Source: Yarrowia lipolytica | Lineage: Eukaryota > Ascomycota > Dipodascomycetes > Dipodascales | Direction: 5' to 3' | Length of the DNA: 64,000 bases | Assembly (NCBI RefSeq): GCF_001761485.1 | Contig: NC_090774.1 | Span: 2,666,001 to 2,730,000 of the forward strand | In this document: in pieces, positions 1 to 11,200 of the stretch | Numbering within the stretch: position 1 is the first letter of the stretch | Layout: the number at the start of each line of letters is the position of its first letter | The notes under the pieces: model-generated | What the model was told of the DNA's origin: nothing | The model's database searches: none | What the model saw: only the letters and a program-made list of their open reading frames with translations | Made by a program: the position numbers and the translations under genes

Positions 1-2805
1 ACTCGGCTTCAGTACTAGAGGGATCTACAGAAGACGACTCGGGAGTAGGCTCAGCCGAAGTCCCAGTAATGTAAGACGCAACAGAGGACTCGGTGAAAGA
101 CTCGAGCTCAGTGGTCGAATTCTGAGAGACAACGGTAGTGCTGTTGGGGAACCCTACGGAAGTAAGAGAACCATCAAGAATCACAGACTCATTGCTCGCC
201 GTCGAAGGAGAATCGGTAGTCACGGGAGACTCTGAGGTGGGAGGAGACGTAGTGATAACTGGCTCGCTGGTAGTCGAATTGGCGAAATCCGTTTCTGACG
301 AGGAGGTTGGCAAGGGAGTTGCAGTTTCGGATGTGGATTCAGTGGTACCTAGCGCACTCGTAGTCGAGTTGATGAAAGTAGTCTCAGACGAGGGGGTAGG
401 CAGGGAAGTGACAGCCTCCGAAGTGGACTCCGTTGTACCTAGCTCACTGGTGGTCGAGTTGATGAAGCTAGTCTCTGACGAGGGAGTAGGCAAGGGAGTG
501 ACAGCTTCCGAAGTGGAACCTGTGCTACCTAGCTCACTGGTAGTCGAGTTGATGAAGCTAGTCTCTGACGAAGGAGTAGGTAGGGGAGTCGCAGTTTCCG
601 ATGTAGACTCAGAGGCACCTAGCTCACTCGTAGTCGAGTTGATGAAGCTAGTCTCTGACGAGGGAGTAGGCAAGGGAGTGACAGTTTCTGGAGTGGAACC
701 TGTGCTACCTAGCTCACTGGTAGTCGAGTTGATGAAGCTAGTCTCTGACGAAGGAGTAGGTAGGGGAGTTGCAGTTTCCGATGTAGACTCAGAGGCACCT
801 AGCTCACTCGTAGTCGAGTTGATGAAGCTAGTCTCTGACGAAGGAGTAGGCAAGGGAGTGACAGCTTCCGAAGTGGACTCCGTGGAAGGCTCCACTGTGG
901 CCTCTGTAGACAACTCGGAGGTAGAGAGGGACTCAGTGGTGCCTGGTTCACTCGTAGTTGAGTTGATGAAAGTAGTCTCAGACGAAGGAGTAGGAAATGG
1001 AGTGACTGCTTCCGAAGTGTACTCAGTAGACGATTCAGAAGTCCCAGAGGCCGATTGGGGAGCCTCAGAGGTGGAATCAGGAGTGGGCTCGACTGAATAC
1101 TCCTCGGTGGTGGAGGGTCCGACGGTCGAAGAATCGTTCTGAGCAATCTCAGGATCACTTGAAGTGGTCTCCGGAAAGGGTTCCGAGGTAGGGTCTGACG
1201 TAACGGAAACGGTGGTAGACTCGGGAACGGGATCTGTAGATGACTCTGTGGAGGAAGGCTCCACCGACTCCGTAGAAGCCTCGGTGGTGGATTCAGGGGT
1301 AGATTCAACAGTCTCGACTGAAGAAGGGACCTCAGAAGTTGTCTCGGGAATAGGCTCGTTTGTAGAGGGCCCCACAGAAGATTCAGAAGAAGGCTCAACC
1401 GATGGAGACGACTCAACAGAAGAAGAGGGCCCCACTGGTGTACTTTCAGAAATGGGCCCAGTAGATGACGGCTCCACAGAAGACTCGACGGAAGATATGC
1501 TCTGAGGAATGGACCCGGTAGAAGACTCAAACACTGAAGAGGTGATGAGATCAGAGCTGGTTGTAGGGGTTGAGCTTGTGTTTGGAGTCGTAGCGGCAGG
1601 GGGAGTGGCCGACGTGGTAGGTGTGGTGCTTGTGGTAGGGGTGGCGCTCGTTGATGAAGTACTAGTTGTGGGAGTAGCAGTCACAGTGGGAGTTGTACTC
1701 GTTGTCTTCACACTAGTCGAAGTAGGCTTGGATGAAGTGGTGGCTATGTCAGTTTCATGTCTCAAAAATCCATCTCTCTCCGTCTCTCATACTCACATCT
1801 TTCAGATCCAGATCCAGATCCTCCTCCGTTGAGGCTGGGGATGTTGCTTCCAGGCTGCTGGTTGGTGGCATATCCACCTCCGTTTCCTCGTCGTGTCCAT
1901 TCATTTCCTCCAGTACCGCCAGGAGGCTTGTCATACAGAACGTATGAGTAAGAGTTCTTGTAGAGGGAAGCCTGGTTGGTGATTCGTGAAAAGTATTGAA
2001 TCTCCACAGAAACATTGTCGGGAATGTTTTCCAGGCGGGCAGTGAACTGCTTGGGTGTCACCGAGGTGTAGGTAAGGTACTTGGCCACGTTTGAACCCAG
2101 GACCCATTCCTGCTTGGAGAAGCCACCCATATCATTGAGGTTGTACCTAAAAATCAGACGGGTATTGGCCATGAGGGTGCCCTGGTCGAAAAATTCGGTG
2201 TTGCCATCGGATCTTGTGTCAGTGATCTCAGCCCGGTTGTAGGGCGAAGTGGGAAGTCGAAGATGCCAGAGAACAAGACAACAGCCGTTCAACTCTCCCC
2301 ACTTGAGGGCATTATCCGGGTTTGTAGTACCCAGAAGAGTGACAGTGTCTTTGAGTGTGGGGCCACCAACCTGAGGAGTAACTGTTACGGTGGTGGGACC
2401 TGTAGTCTTGATCTTGTTGGCGTCGAAAAGCGTCTGAATGTCGACGGCACCTGAAATGGCGTCGTTCTTGGTGGCCACGTAGTCTGTGTAGGTACCGGTG
2501 AAGACTGGTCCGTTGTTTGTGATCTTGAGAATGACGTTTCCGTCAGCGTCCTTAACATCGAAGTTGAAGTTGTTTAGTCCAAAGCTGAGCTTGTCATCAA
2601 CTGTGAACTTGAAATAGTCTCCAGGCTGGATGTTGTCAGCGAAAGGCTTGAGAGAAAAGGAGAAGTTCATGTTCCAGACATCGTTAGTGGTTCCCTTCTT
2701 GCCTCCGTCGGAGGCTCTGGTGACATCCAGAGACCCGAGAGGGCTGGGAACTTGCTTGGCGAGAGCCAGAGCAGCTAGCAGAATGAAAATGAGTAATTGG
2801 TGCAT
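1..2805 (-). CDS. Als-like cell-wall adhesin, 5' part (runs off left edge)
   Basis: Two exons: 2805-1797 and 1743 to beyond base 1, separated by a 53-base intron (1744-1796; donor GTGAGT, branch and acceptor CTGACATAG). Splicing shifts into a frame I followed without a stop from 1743 through the repeat units. Residues 1-16 are a signal peptide (core LLIFILLAALALA). Next comes a domain of about 300 residues, rich in Thr/Val beta-strand pattern with a GDYFKF motif, resembling the ligand-binding N-terminus of Candida Als adhesins. A Gly/Ser linker (GGGSGSGSE) follows, then a Ser/Thr/Pro/Glu stalk whose 30-residue units carry an NST sequon. Expected role: surface adhesion or biofilm, with a C-terminal GPI anchor outside the window. 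The Als assignment is by motif feel only; a generic fungal mannoprotein is the alternative. The exon-intron structure is firm. Confidence 0.8.
271..900 (-). repeat. 90-bp tandem repeats in adhesin stalk
   Basis: A phase marker (tagtcgagtt or a near copy) recurs at 271, 361, 451, 541, 631, 721 and 811, exactly 90 bases apart, and again at 955 after a 54-base insertion. On the minus strand each unit encodes 30 residues containing TPLPTPSSETSFINSTTSEL or a close variant. Units starting at 541 and 721 differ by one base over 90, so the array also has a 180-bp higher-order period, a sign of recent expansion. Being a multiple of three, unit gain or loss keeps the frame. Confidence 0.93.
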
Positions 2806-5650
2806 ACCGTTCCAGAGAGGGCACGCTGGAGTTTTAAATACTCTCGAGCGCTTGGAGATGCAGTCGGGATGGCCTCCAAATACTGCAATCGCCGCTCAGT
2901 AACTCAAACTCCAAGCACAAGAGAGAGTGCTATAAGACGAAATAAAAGGCCAATTGATGGGTTTGTAAGACGATGAAGCCGCCAAAAACGACCATATTGG
3001 AGCGAATAGCACCATTTCAACCTACCCATGGCTCCCCCATCTCCACAGATCTCCATGATAGTCCTTGCAATGTCAACCACCGTTCGCCTCAACTTCCTCT
3101 TTGATCATTCATTCGCCGACCCAGAGTTGGCGAGAGCGTCCCAGACGTGCATCATCGGAGAAGAGAACGCAAAGTCAACCGCGGAGGCGAGTAAAAAAGC
3201 AAAGACGGGAGGCCAAGTGCTTGAGAAACAAGCCAAAGTACAGTAACAGTTTCCACGCTCGAGTCAGTCTAACTCTAGTGCAACGAGAGGCATTAGGTTT
3301 CCGTTAGTTTGTGAGCTGATATGTCTCGAGATGTTATGCGATCTCTGATTTTGAGCCTCGGTGTGTGTCTCGGCTTCAAATGAATCCCATTGTGGATGCT
3401 GTTTCATTTCTCCCGCGCGGAGAGGTGTCTTGCAAAAAGTGTAAAAGCAAATATCAGAAAAACAAAGCGCAGTACTTGTATTAGGTCGGATAGAGTTGGC
3501 GCATCAACGCACCGAAGGACAATAAGGGTTACTTCGGCAACATGGTTCTTGACATCTAGACGAAGAAAGAAGCAATTCCCGGTGGTTTATTCGGCTTGAA
3601 GAATAGATTTATTAACTAAAATTATCCAGTTACCCTACAAGTTTTCTCGATATTGACGTTTTCAGATCCGTGCTTCTTTTTTTAAACTCACATCGCTAAA
3701 CCAAAGTTTCGACTATATGCACTCTATCAGGCTGCCTAACACCCCAAAGACAAATGTTAAAAATAGGCTGTGGCTGGTGTTTGGCGACTTGTTCATTGGT
3801 AGACGAAGTTGTGTTAAAGATGGGGAGAAAAAGTGAGTGGCACGAGTTGTATTCACAGTTTCTGAGGGGAAGAGCAGCTGAAAACCAATTTGAGAAGTCT
3901 CACCAGAGTCTCAAATGGTACCTGCTCCACCCAGCAGCAACACCCAGCACTCTCCACCCTCTCCCATACAACGTTGTTGAGACGATTCAAAAGAAACGAC
4001 TGAAAACTCCTTCTTTTCAAAACTCTACCAGTGAAACTCTTGCATCCAACCCCTTTATTGATCCAAAAAAAACAATATAGCGGTTCCGCACATACACGCA
4101 TACATGTACGTATTTCTCTCTCTGATCTGAGCGCTTTTCTGGTCGTTCTGCACGGCGCTCTCTCCTTCGCTTGTCCTTCACTTGTCGATCTACAAGTGGA
4201 TCCTCAAGGGTATCTTGCTGATCTGCTGATCTGCTGATCCGGGGTATGTACTGTTTGGGATAGAACGCTACATGGAAGCCCGGGATCGGCATTGGAGGCT
4301 TCTACCCTTGTTCATGTTGATACAGCACCAAACACGTACAAGCAGCTACCGATCATTGCGACTAATGGGCAGCAAGAGAGAAAAAGAAATGCGACCAATT
4401 TGGGGAGACCCCAAGATTCCGCTGGTTAGAATGGCCTCGGTAGTGCGCATTGATGGAGTTTTTTGAAACCAATAAACGGTTTCTATTGCTGCTGCTTGCA
4501 AAAAGCAACCAACTGCCCGTTGAACCCAAAGCAATACGGCACGATTGGCGACAAGAGACAGCGAAACAATCGCTTTCAACGGTGAGCAGAAAAATTGCAC
4601 CATTTCTGAGAGCTTGTTTCTAAACACTTCGATTGTAAGTAGTCTTGTGGGTAATTGGTACTTATAGATGTTGAATTATTCTGAGGAGTGGTCGAAGACA
4701 AACGTATAGCAGATTGAAGGTCAAAGGAATCTCATATGATGCATTTAAAAATCTTGGACGAGAAAGATTGTGCCAGTAGAGATTCATCCAACTGTGTCTA
4801 GGACTAACACAGCCACGTTTCCCACTTGCACCGTCGCCATACCGCACCCATGTCTCAACATGCAAGTGGAAGCGGTGTTTGCTTACTCTCAGAGTGTATG
4901 GGACTAAAATGTACTGGTATATACTCTATGCTAGAGGTGGGCTCGTATTGGCTCGTGGTTTCTTGCATCAATAGAGGTCAAAGCTTCCCCCTAGCCATTC
5001 TAATAACTATTGCATCTGTTAGCCCCGTTGGATGGTGATCTATCCTAAACGCGATCTGCGAGATCTAGAGAAGATATTTTCGCCTAGAGTCAAACACGAG
5101 CAATGTACGAGCACACTAAGTAGCTTTTCGAACACCGAGCTCCTTGTCTCTGCTATTTGTTTGCGCAGTTTCCTGTGGCTGCAAAAACCAGGTAGCTCGG
5201 GATGCAGATAGAACTGCAGGGTGACACAGGACAAGAAGCCAGCCGAGACAGCAAGTGCAGATATTACAGGGAACCGAGAATGCAGCGGGAGAAGACGCAT
5301 ACAAGGGTATTATACTTTATCGGGCCGTCATGTAGCCGTGGAAAGATGAGCGGCCGATCCGGGGATCATAGATGTATGTTATGGTGTGTGTAGAGAGAAG
5401 TTTTCCTATTTTACAAGTACCATCTTTTGATCCAGAGGTGGACAATTGATTATCGATGGAGCTTCTAGTACGAGTCCAGTATGTAGCGTAGATGTTGAAT
5501 TGCTGGATAACGAGGGCACTCTTCCATCACCTCCACCAATTAGCTACAGGCACCCTCTTCTGCTCTTTGTTCAATGTCCAGAGCAACGAGAGAGCTGAAA
5601 GAAATCAGAGAAAAAGCATCTGGAAGTACAGTGAGGAGAAACACTTTCTT

Positions 5651-5710
5651 TTTCCCATGGACCTGTATCTTTTCCCATGGACCTGTATCTTTTCCCATGG
5701 ACCTGTATCT
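5651..5710. repeat. Three perfect 20-bp tandem copies
   Basis: The unit tttcccatggacctgtatct occurs three times without mismatch at 5651, 5671 and 5691, in non-coding sequence. Each unit contains an NcoI-like CCATGG palindrome. Function unknown. Confidence 0.95.
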
Positions 5711-8146
5711 TCTCTTTTCGTCATTGACATCTCGACAAACAAGCTTGGCCTTCAACCCGCTCCCGCGTATATACAGGAGAATCAGACCTGTCCAACTCTC
5801 CGACTAACTTTGTGCTTTTATTGCTTTTAGCCACCCTCAATAATGGTCTCGTGCCTCCGCCATCTAGTAGTAAGACATCTCAGCCTCGTTCGGCAAGCGA
5901 AAAAGTGCAGCTGTGCGTTCGTTTGCAAGAACAGGGACCCTTTGGCACCTGTCCCGCCTGCACTAGAGATGTCCAGTTGCAGTGGTGATGCGCACTTTGG
6001 AAGCAATTGCTACTAGCTGGTTCTAGAATTTGGTGCCTTGGCCGTTACGGACTCGCTTTCTGAGTCCTCTTCGGGTCTCTGAATCAAGAAATTACCTTTG
6101 AAAAACCTACAAGTACATAGACGATGTACGTACCCCGGTCGTAGATAGAGTAGAATGGTTTGTATAGTTCCTTTGATGCAAAACTTGGCTTTTACCGCCT
6201 CAGTCAAGCTTTGAAAAGTAAGAAAACAGCCCACTTTTGACGGTCTATTTGGTGCAGGTACAAAGAAGTATCGCCGTTATCTCCGCAGGGTGCATAATAG
6301 AGTGTCCACTACAATAGCGGGCTGTCATATTGGTGCATAAAAGTTTGTAATAGCTGACTACTCATGAGTAAGAGGTCGCTGGTGCAGTACGGAGAGTTCT
6401 CCGACAAAATTTATAAATGTCGGCACTATTATCTTGTATACGTTTGTCAGCTTCTCATTGGTTGCTCGGGAAGAACTTATCATGGTTGGTTAAGGAGAGT
6501 AATTGCTCTATACGACCGTATTGATTTGGGTTGTTGAGTGTAAAAGGTAGCCACCAGATTCTAGATGGCTGGTTCCTAGTGGAGTGTCCACTTTTGAAGT
6601 TTTTTATGACTTGAGTGACCAAACAATGTCTTCCTGGGGTGAGACGACATGGCTCTCTATGCTTCAGGCCAGCCTTTCATCTCAAACACAGACTAGGGTA
6701 GTTGGTAGTGGTAGTCTCCATGGTTGTTAATGATCCATAGAACAGCTGGGCATTGAAGTCCCAATGTCGGAACTTGATATTCGTTTAAATAAAACAGCTA
6801 GCTATAGGAACCGGTTAGGTATGCCCGAGTCCCACCATCGTTATTTGTTCGTTATTTCCATATATTCAGGAACAAGGCACTTCTCTGGGGTCCCCCTCTC
6901 TGAAAATCTCGTTAGCTAGTGTCTCAATCATTTTTCAATGTTTTGTCCTACTTGGAATGTGTATTAATCAGTTGTACTCGGTGAGACTTGACTGCGTACA
7001 AGTAAGATGCTTGTAGTTCAACAAGTACTGGTACATACAATGGAGGGAAAATACAAGCATGAATACCTCAGCCTGGGTTGTCAAATCGACAAACTGCACT
7101 CTTTGCGAAGTCTTTGTTTCAAAACGTCTAGAATAACAGCCAAAGATTACACCGGTCTACCGGTCTACCTATAGAGCCCTTAAACAGATGCTCCAACAGA
7201 CAAAAGGCATACTTGTACTTGTACCCTCCTGAACAAAGGAGTTCTCGGCCTTACCGAAGCTTCCACTTGTACAAAAAGCAAACAATCAATCAACTTCCCT
7301 CCTTCTAGACTCATGCCTTTCTTCTGACTACAAGTAATACTCCAACTCCGATCCGGTCCATATGCCGTTCTATTTACAGTTAGGATTCTTGAGCGGGTCA
7401 ACTAAATGGCTCTTTAAAACTCAAACCCAGAGTTCCGTGGGGGGTTCGGACAATGCAATAGCACAACGCAGTTGGCAGCCTGCGTTTAGGAAAGAGAGGC
7501 TGGCTTCCCGAGGGTTCTGCAATTGATTCTGAATTGATCTGATTTCGACTCTCTCCAAGGCATTTGTGCAAGTACTTGTACTTGTATTAGTAATGGTACG
7601 TACAGTATTAGTAATTTCCTGTATCTGGAGTGGATAGGCGACTTAACAACACGGCCAAAGGCTCTTACTATGGCACAAAAGTATTTTAACAACAGGATTG
7701 AGTGAGTTGATGTGTTTTTGACCCAAGAAACACGTCTTTCACATCCCCATACGAGCCCTACCGGCTGTTCAACATCAGCACATCCTTGCAATACAGTCTT
7801 CCCAAAAGGGCAGTTTGACAACACTTGCGAAAAATGGCTACTTGCAGTCGACAATGACAAGGGTCTTTTTTGGAAAACAGTTGGAAACATTTTCAAGCAC
7901 TTCTTCTTCTTCTTCATCTCTCCATACTCACCGTTAGTGCAATACTACTACTTGTAGTATCTCGTACCAGCCCCTTGGTGAAGTGACTAAGAACCTTAAA
8001 ACGCGTCTCGCGATGCAGATTAATTGATTTTTTTAGGCTTGGGCCTTGCACACTCCACGTTATTTTTTTCCACAGTGAATTCGCTAGGTAATTGGTTGAG
8101 TATGGGTGAGTATGAGAGAGATGGGGAGGGAGATATGTGGCTAAAA

Positions 8147-8178
8147 CACGTGGCCAAAGCACGTGATCGAACCACGTG
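8147..8178. promoter_or_regulatory. Triple CACGTG E-box array, 13-bp spacing
   Basis: CACGTG occurs at 8147-8152, 8160-8165 and 8173-8178, so starts are exactly 13 bp apart. CACGTG is the core site of fungal bHLH factors such as Cbf1. It lies 90-120 bases upstream of the first ATG of RIF1, or inside its first intron if the upstream exon described under RIF1 is used. Confidence 0.75.
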
Positions 8179-8265
8179 ACCCCGTATTTGGGCTGGTGGT
8201 GGTTCGATCTGAAGACGTGGCTGGTGATCTGGGTGGGTGGTGGTTGATGCCAACATGTCACGAGT

Positions 8266-11200
8266 ATGATTCTGAGCAAGACTAACCCAGTGGGCAACTT
8301 CCGAACCCGAAGTCGAAATGCCCATCGCAAGACACAGGTCGAGGAGGTGGCTGAGGTGATTGAGGTGGAGGAGAGCGACAGTGATCAGGACATGGAAGTT
8401 GAGGAGGAGACTGAAGAGAAAGAAGAGGATGAGGACGAGGATGCTGAAGAGGGGGAGGAGGACGCGGAGGACGAGGAGGACGAGGCAGAGGGGGAGGAAG
8501 AGATTGAGGTTGAGGAGGCAGAGGGGGAGGAGATAGATGTTAAAACTGACGCTGACGCGGAGGCTGTCGACGACAATTCATCGTGTGAACCATCTACCGA
8601 GAACGAAGAAGAATCAGACCGATCTCGAGGAACGGAGACCGAAGAGGAAGAGCCCTGTGAAGCTGCCGAAACGAAACCCAAGCCCATCAAGACCACAAAC
8701 GGAACATCCAAGCCCAGCTCAGAAGCTATCACGCCCAAGAAGAAGGTCTCTTTCACCTTCCAATCGACTCCCAACACTCCCACTTCAACTGGAGGTATTC
8801 TGAAAAGAAATGGTCAACCTCTTGATCAGAAAATGACTCGTGAAAACCTCAAGAGTGCTCTGGCAAACGCTACCAGAAAGCTGACTCAAACCGACCAACT
8901 AGGAGGCCCTGATGACTCTGGCTTTGGAGATGGAGGACAACGGTTCTCAATCTACAGCAGTTTAAATAGTTTTCTGAGAGTAGACGTCTCTCAGGACGAC
9001 ATGAAGAGTCTTGCATCACACGCCCGCGTTCTCTCGGAGTGCGCCAAGAACGACATTATGACTGCCGACAAGTCCAAAAATGCCCTGGACACCCGAGTAG
9101 TCATCCAAGCAGTGCGGTTTCTGGCCTATCTTCTTGTGGATCAGAATGTGGCTGAAACAGTGGACCCCGACATTGTCAACTGGGTCGTGAACCAGGGTCT
9201 GAGCAAGATCTCCGACTCCAACTGCTCCAAATCTGTCCTTGGCGGCTACTTGCATCTTCTGAGTCACCACCGAGTGTGCAAGAACGTTGTTACACCGGAA
9301 ACAACGTCCCTGCTGTACACAGAGCTGTCTCGAAGCGAGAAAAAGAGCTCGACGGCACTCACAAGCGAAGTTCTGTCAATCTATCAGACTGTGGCGGTCG
9401 TTCACCCAGCTAGAGCTCTTCAACATGCATCTCTCTGGCTTCCTCGAGTTCTTTGTTTGTCCATGGATTGCCGATCTGGACTCAGAAGCCAGGCTCTGTC
9501 TGTTCTGTCCGATTTCATTATTGCTGCTGGACCCAACAGCAAGGGATTGACAGCCAAGGCAACCCGAATTCTCACCTCTTCCTTCTCTCTCGAGATTGCC
9601 AGAAACGAAGGCGCACAACTGCCTGCTTGGCTCAAAACAAAGGACACACTTGCCGAAACGATTCTTCAGGCGGCGGCTGACTGTCCGGCAGAGGACCCCC
9701 TTTACGAGCTCTGGGGGCTGACCCTGCTCATGGCTCCCATGGACGCCGAGTCATCCATCCATAGTTGGAACATGCTTCCTCAATGGATGAACGTGCCTGC
9801 AACTGCGTCTGTTGTCAATGTCGCTCTTCTTAAGGCATGTAGATACGTTGTTCACACACACACACGGAAGCATTTGGTCAAGTACCCTGTCGGTCTGCAA
9901 GCACTTGCTACCAGATCAGGCAATACGCTGCTGCTGTGCATCCAGAGCTTAGGCCAGACTGGAAGCCAGCTGGTGGATCAGCAGTGCCTCTCTCTGTTCA
10001 ACCAAACACTCAACACACTTTTGGTTCCTCTTGAAACAAATCAGTTGACTCTGAAGGCAAACTCACTGCTCTGGGACTCCTATATTCGACCCACTCTTGC
10101 AATTATGAGCGCCAATACTTCTCTGGCCAACGTGGCCTGTGCCTCTTTGGCGTGCCTCTTGAGATACGACCAAAAGGTCCAGAAGGACAGAGAGCCAGTT
10201 TTCAGCACCAGCATTCGTCAGCTCCTCACATCTTTGTCGCCCAGATGGGTCAAGGCCAACTACGACAAAATCATCGACGTTGTCAAAACAATTCCCTTGG
10301 ATACTTCTGGGCCCAGTTTTCTGGCCGTCTGGTCGGCACTGGTGAACAACATCTCGCACTCTGCCGCCAGGGAAATCCATCCCAGCCCGGAAACGTCTGG
10401 CTTTGTCATGTCAGCCTGCAAACTACATCGTCACATGACCTCTAAGACTCCTCTGGACCATAAAGCTTTCTATAGCTCGGTTTTCGCGGTGGCAGGGCTT
10501 CCGCACTGCATCGATAAGGTCATTGAAGGTACTACGCCCGCAGCATACATGTTCGAGACACTTGTGGACGCCGAAGAGATCCCCTCCGAGGCGAAGAAGT
10601 ACCTCCAGTATATCTATTCACAGCTGTCTACCGCTGCTCGACGGTTCCAGTTCACCCAGAGCATAGCCAAGGTCGCCCACAGGCACGAGTCGCTTTACAA
10701 GATTGTTCTGGACCACACCGGGGAAGATATCAACGGTCCGGAGATGTCTAATCTGTCTCCCAAGGGGATCTACACCATTCTGGCTTCCCCCAACAGACCT
10801 GCGTACCCGGACACATGGTTTTCCATTCTCAAATCGGCTACAGAGATGATTCGGAAGGATGCCTTCCTTGGGTCTACTCAGGAAGTGCTCATTGAACCTC
10901 TTCTGCAGATCATTGATGAGTCGCTACAGCCCCAGGTATGTCTTCTCGGTATTGAGCTGATCGACAAGAAGCCTCGAGGAACTTCTTCACCCATGTTCCG
11001 ATCTCTCACAACCGACATTCCCAAGGACTTCATGCATCTGGGTGCAGTTTCTTCCAAGCTGGCGACACCGGAGATTGTCAACGCCGTCAGAACGTGTCTG
11101 AACACTCTACCAGACCATTCCATGCCCTGTTTCTTCTACAGATTTGCGCCTGTCGTGATCCAGGCCATTTCAACTACTCCGGAACAGCACAGGAAGTTTC

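Larger units (their letters stand above)
2806..8265. other. Gene-poor 5.4-kb interval
   Basis: No reading frame here has recognisable protein motifs, the native codon style, or plausible splice partners. The longest ones (3754-4080 plus, 7486-7917 minus, 5492-5830 plus) read as chance frames with mixed composition. The left part should hold the adhesin promoter. The interval holds a triple 20-bp repeat near 5651, GTAC/ACTTGTAC motif clusters near 7000-7025, 7210-7225 and 7568-7605, and an E-box array near 8147. I see no tRNA or 5S rRNA signature in it. Non-coding RNAs or decayed elements cannot be excluded by eye. Confidence 0.6.

Noticed and set aside
138-1142. 334-codon plus-strand frame with repeated VVELMKLVSDEGVG units
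   Set aside because: It is the reverse-strand shadow of the adhesin repeats. The minus frame joins a signal-peptide exon through a consensus intron and has a Ser/Thr-rich stalk composition; the plus frame has no signal or domain.
7486-7917. 143-codon minus-strand frame with GTGAGT just upstream
   Set aside because: Low-complexity Lys start, ACTTGTAC motifs inside the frame, no recognisable domain and no matching partner exon.
8255-8290. 28-base intron GTATGA...ACTAACCCAG at the RIF1 start
   Set aside because: Too short for an intron and the joined exons are out of frame with RIF1.
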